Shown piece by piece: positions 62,143-64,000 of a DNA stretch of 64,000 nucleotides; position 1 is the first letter of the stretch; every line of letters starts with the position of its first letter. Both the position numbers and the translations under genes were made by a program. The notes beneath the pieces were generated by a model. It saw nothing but the letters and a program-made list of their open reading frames with translations. It was not told where the DNA came from and did no database searches. The stretch is from positions 1,418,634 through 1,482,633 of the forward strand of contig NC_061081.1 in the NCBI RefSeq assembly GCF_021917145.1, read 5' to 3'. The DNA is from Hypomesus transpacificus. Lineage: Eukaryota; Chordata; Actinopteri; Osmeriformes; Osmeridae.

Positions 62143-64000
62143 ATGAGCAGGTGGGGAGATAGACTGAAGAAGGTTGAGCTTCTAGCTCAGTCATTCAACC
62201 AAGCTCCACTGGCCTTGCCTTACAAACCACGACTGTGGCCGTTGCAACCGTCTTCCATCTGGAAGCTCTTTCCCCGTCAGAGCTTAGCCATCAACTTTGC
62301 CAACAGTTGTAAGGAGGTAGTAAGTTTTATACATGCGCTCTTATCATTTTAGACCATTCGAATGAGTACATGATGTACAAATGTAGAAGATGAATCAAAA
62401 TTGGACCATTGCATTTACATTTAGTCATTTAGCAGACGCTCTTATCCAGAGCAACTAACAGTGAGGGAATCAAACCGGCAACCTTCTGAGATTAATAGCC
62501 TGACCCCCCCCCCCCCCCCCCCCCCCCAATTGCATTCCTGTGCAAAAAAAGTGCAGCAGCAAATGACTGTTCCTTAACATCTGTAATCATTTACAAATAT
62601 TTGCATAGCTGGATTCTGATATCATTTCCTGGTGCTGACACCAAACCTTAAACTTTTTGTTTTGAAGGATGTACATGTATTTGCTCTGGAGAAAGAACAG
62701 GCCATGGGTCAGAGAATCTACCTAGTTACCAGTTACATTGAGCTATGGCATTACTACAAGTAAGGGGTCACCTTGCATGTTGGGGATATCAGTTTGCTGA
62801 TAGCCGTTCTGCAATATCTGTTAACACTTCTATTTTTGTCTTTCCTCAGAACATATAGACAATCTCTGATGCATTGCTATGAAGTGATTCCAGAAGGTGC
62901 TGTGTGCAAACTGTACTTTGACTTGGAGTTCCATAAGCCCTCTAATAAAGGCTGTGATGGAAAGGCTATGGTGGCTTCCCTGATCCAGGTTTTATAGAAA
63001 TCTTTTGACATTTTCTAATCTAAATTCTGACTTAAACTAACAATCAATATTGTCCTGTGGTTACCACTTCAAACTGTCACTGATTTCAATGCAGCAGATA
63101 ATATAGAGTAATTTATACTTACAGTATATTTATGTTCTCTTTTTACTATTTTGTCTCCTCTGTTTGTGTTAGTATGTATGTGAGAAGCTGGAAGAAGTGT
63201 ATGGGGTTGTGTGCTCTGAAATTGACGTTTTAAACCTCGACTCTAGTACAGAGGAGAAATTCAGTCGGCATCTCATCTTTCTTTTACCAAACGCAGCCTT
63301 TAAGGACAACATACATGCTGGTGTGTGATCTCTAGTCGAAAACAAAGTTACCGCCATTTTGAAATTCTAGACATTTAGGATTATCCAAATAATAAAGGCA
63401 GTCATTTTCTAAATGTATGTGAAATATAGGTTTCATTCCCTTAAATTCTGTTTTAAAAGGTCAATTTATAAATGGAATTCTACAACCAGTCTTGAGCACA
63501 CAAAGGAACGTTAGGGAAACGCAGATTGAAGCAGAGAATGTTGCAGAAGACAGCGGGAATAATGGCAGCACACACCACCATGCTTTAGAAGAGACAACAG
63601 ACAAAGAGGACAGCAGGCCACAGGCCAAGAGGCGGAGACAGGAAGAGCGAGACCTCAGCTTCCTGCTGGTTAAGAACAAAGACGGGCAGGACTCTATTTT
63701 TGTGGACCTTGGTAGGGGACATCTCAAGACTAACCTACTTTTATCAAGTAACATCACACACGTCTTTGTGTAGACTGAAAATAATACTAATAATACTGAT
63801 AAATAGGGTATTATTATTCCCATAATATATATTTGTATATATGTTTATTACGTGTTGATTTCTTGTCATCTAGGTGTATACACCAAAAACAGAAACTTTC
63901 GCCTCTACAAGTCATCCAAAATGGGGAAGAACGCTGCGTTCACTGTGGCAGAGGACAACAAATATGTCGCCCACCCTGAGAAGAACGTGTCCGCTGAGGA
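62143..64000 (+). CDS. primpol: DNA-directed primase/polymerase protein (5' part)
   Basis: Archaeo-eukaryotic primase that reprimes DNA synthesis past lesions in nucleus and mitochondria. Six coding exons are visible: 62143-62316, 62668-62759, 62850-62988, 63173-63320, 63460-63711, and 63874 to the window edge. They cover about the first 310 residues of an expected 550 or so, and the 3' part is outside the window. The start is MSRWGDRLKKVELLAQSF, then PSSIWKLFPRQSLAINFANS. The metal-binding DxE pair is D113 and E115 in KLYFDLEF. The nucleotide-binding SxH motif is in KFSRHLIF. Exon 5 carries a Lys/Arg-rich, poorly conserved linker (about residues 190-245) before DLSFLLVKNKDGQDSIFVDL, and exon 6 continues NFRLYKSSKMGKNAAF. 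No frameshift is seen. The C-terminal zinc finger and RPA-binding motif lie beyond the window. Confidence 0.95.
62412..62503 (-). repeat. Truncated tRNA-derived SINE copy 4, in primpol intron 1
   Basis: It has the tail motif (ATTTAGTCATTTAGCAGACG on the plus strand) and the B-box segment (GAATCAAACCGGCAACCTTC). The middle of the body is deleted, and the A-box end is replaced by a C run at 62504-62527. Confidence 0.75.
62504..62527. repeat. Poly-C run (24 nt)
   Basis: 24 consecutive C residues begin where the neighbouring SINE consensus has a short C tract (GACCCCC or GACTCCC), so the run probably expanded from within the element. Confidence 0.92.

Overview
The window is vertebrate nuclear DNA, most likely from a teleost fish. 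It has intron-rich genes with GT-AG introns, long AT-rich gaps, many CA/CT/GA microsatellites, and several interspersed repeats that resemble well-known teleost families. Species cannot be named from the sequence alone. No bacterial, phage or CRISPR-type system is present.

Layout: positions 1-14298 hold no gene I can support, only repeats and simple sequence. Next comes an intronless dctpp1 on the minus strand (14299-14835). It lies head-to-head with gatb on the plus strand (13 coding exons, 15321-26040, complete, 555 aa). gatb converges on fhip1a on the minus strand (11 coding exons, 29115-37087, 994 aa). A gene-poor stretch (37088-46250) contains a candidate TIR-bounded DNA element. stox2 follows on the minus strand (46518-56694). 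It has two alternative, phase-compatible first coding exons, which predict 978 aa and 1027 aa proteins. casp3 is on the minus strand (58891-61054, six coding exons, 285 aa) and lies head-to-head with primpol on the plus strand, which starts at 62143 and runs off the window end. I followed every exon junction listed for these genes by eye; all give GT-AG boundaries and an unbroken frame.

The genes do not form one pathway. dctpp1 (nucleotide-pool sanitation), gatb (mitochondrial Gln-tRNA synthesis), fhip1a (endosome/dynein adaptor), stox2 (winged-helix nuclear factor), casp3 (executioner protease) and primpol (primase-polymerase) are housekeeping or developmental genes that happen to be neighbours. 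From memory, the human orthologues lie in two separate blocks of chromosome 4q (FHIP1A-GATB in 4q31, and STOX2/CASP3/PRIMPOL in 4q35), so the window joins two blocks that are apart in mammals.

The parts most worth a second look are: the alternative stox2 first exons; the intronless dctpp1 sharing a 485-bp head-to-head promoter interval with gatb; a 953-bp candidate transposon carrying a 44-bp tandem duplication and a diverged 189-bp in-frame repeat; a 171-bp foldback element; a perfect five-copy 40-bp minisatellite in gatb; two different repeat bodies sharing one tail motif; and a gatb splice donor that merges directly into a CA microsatellite.
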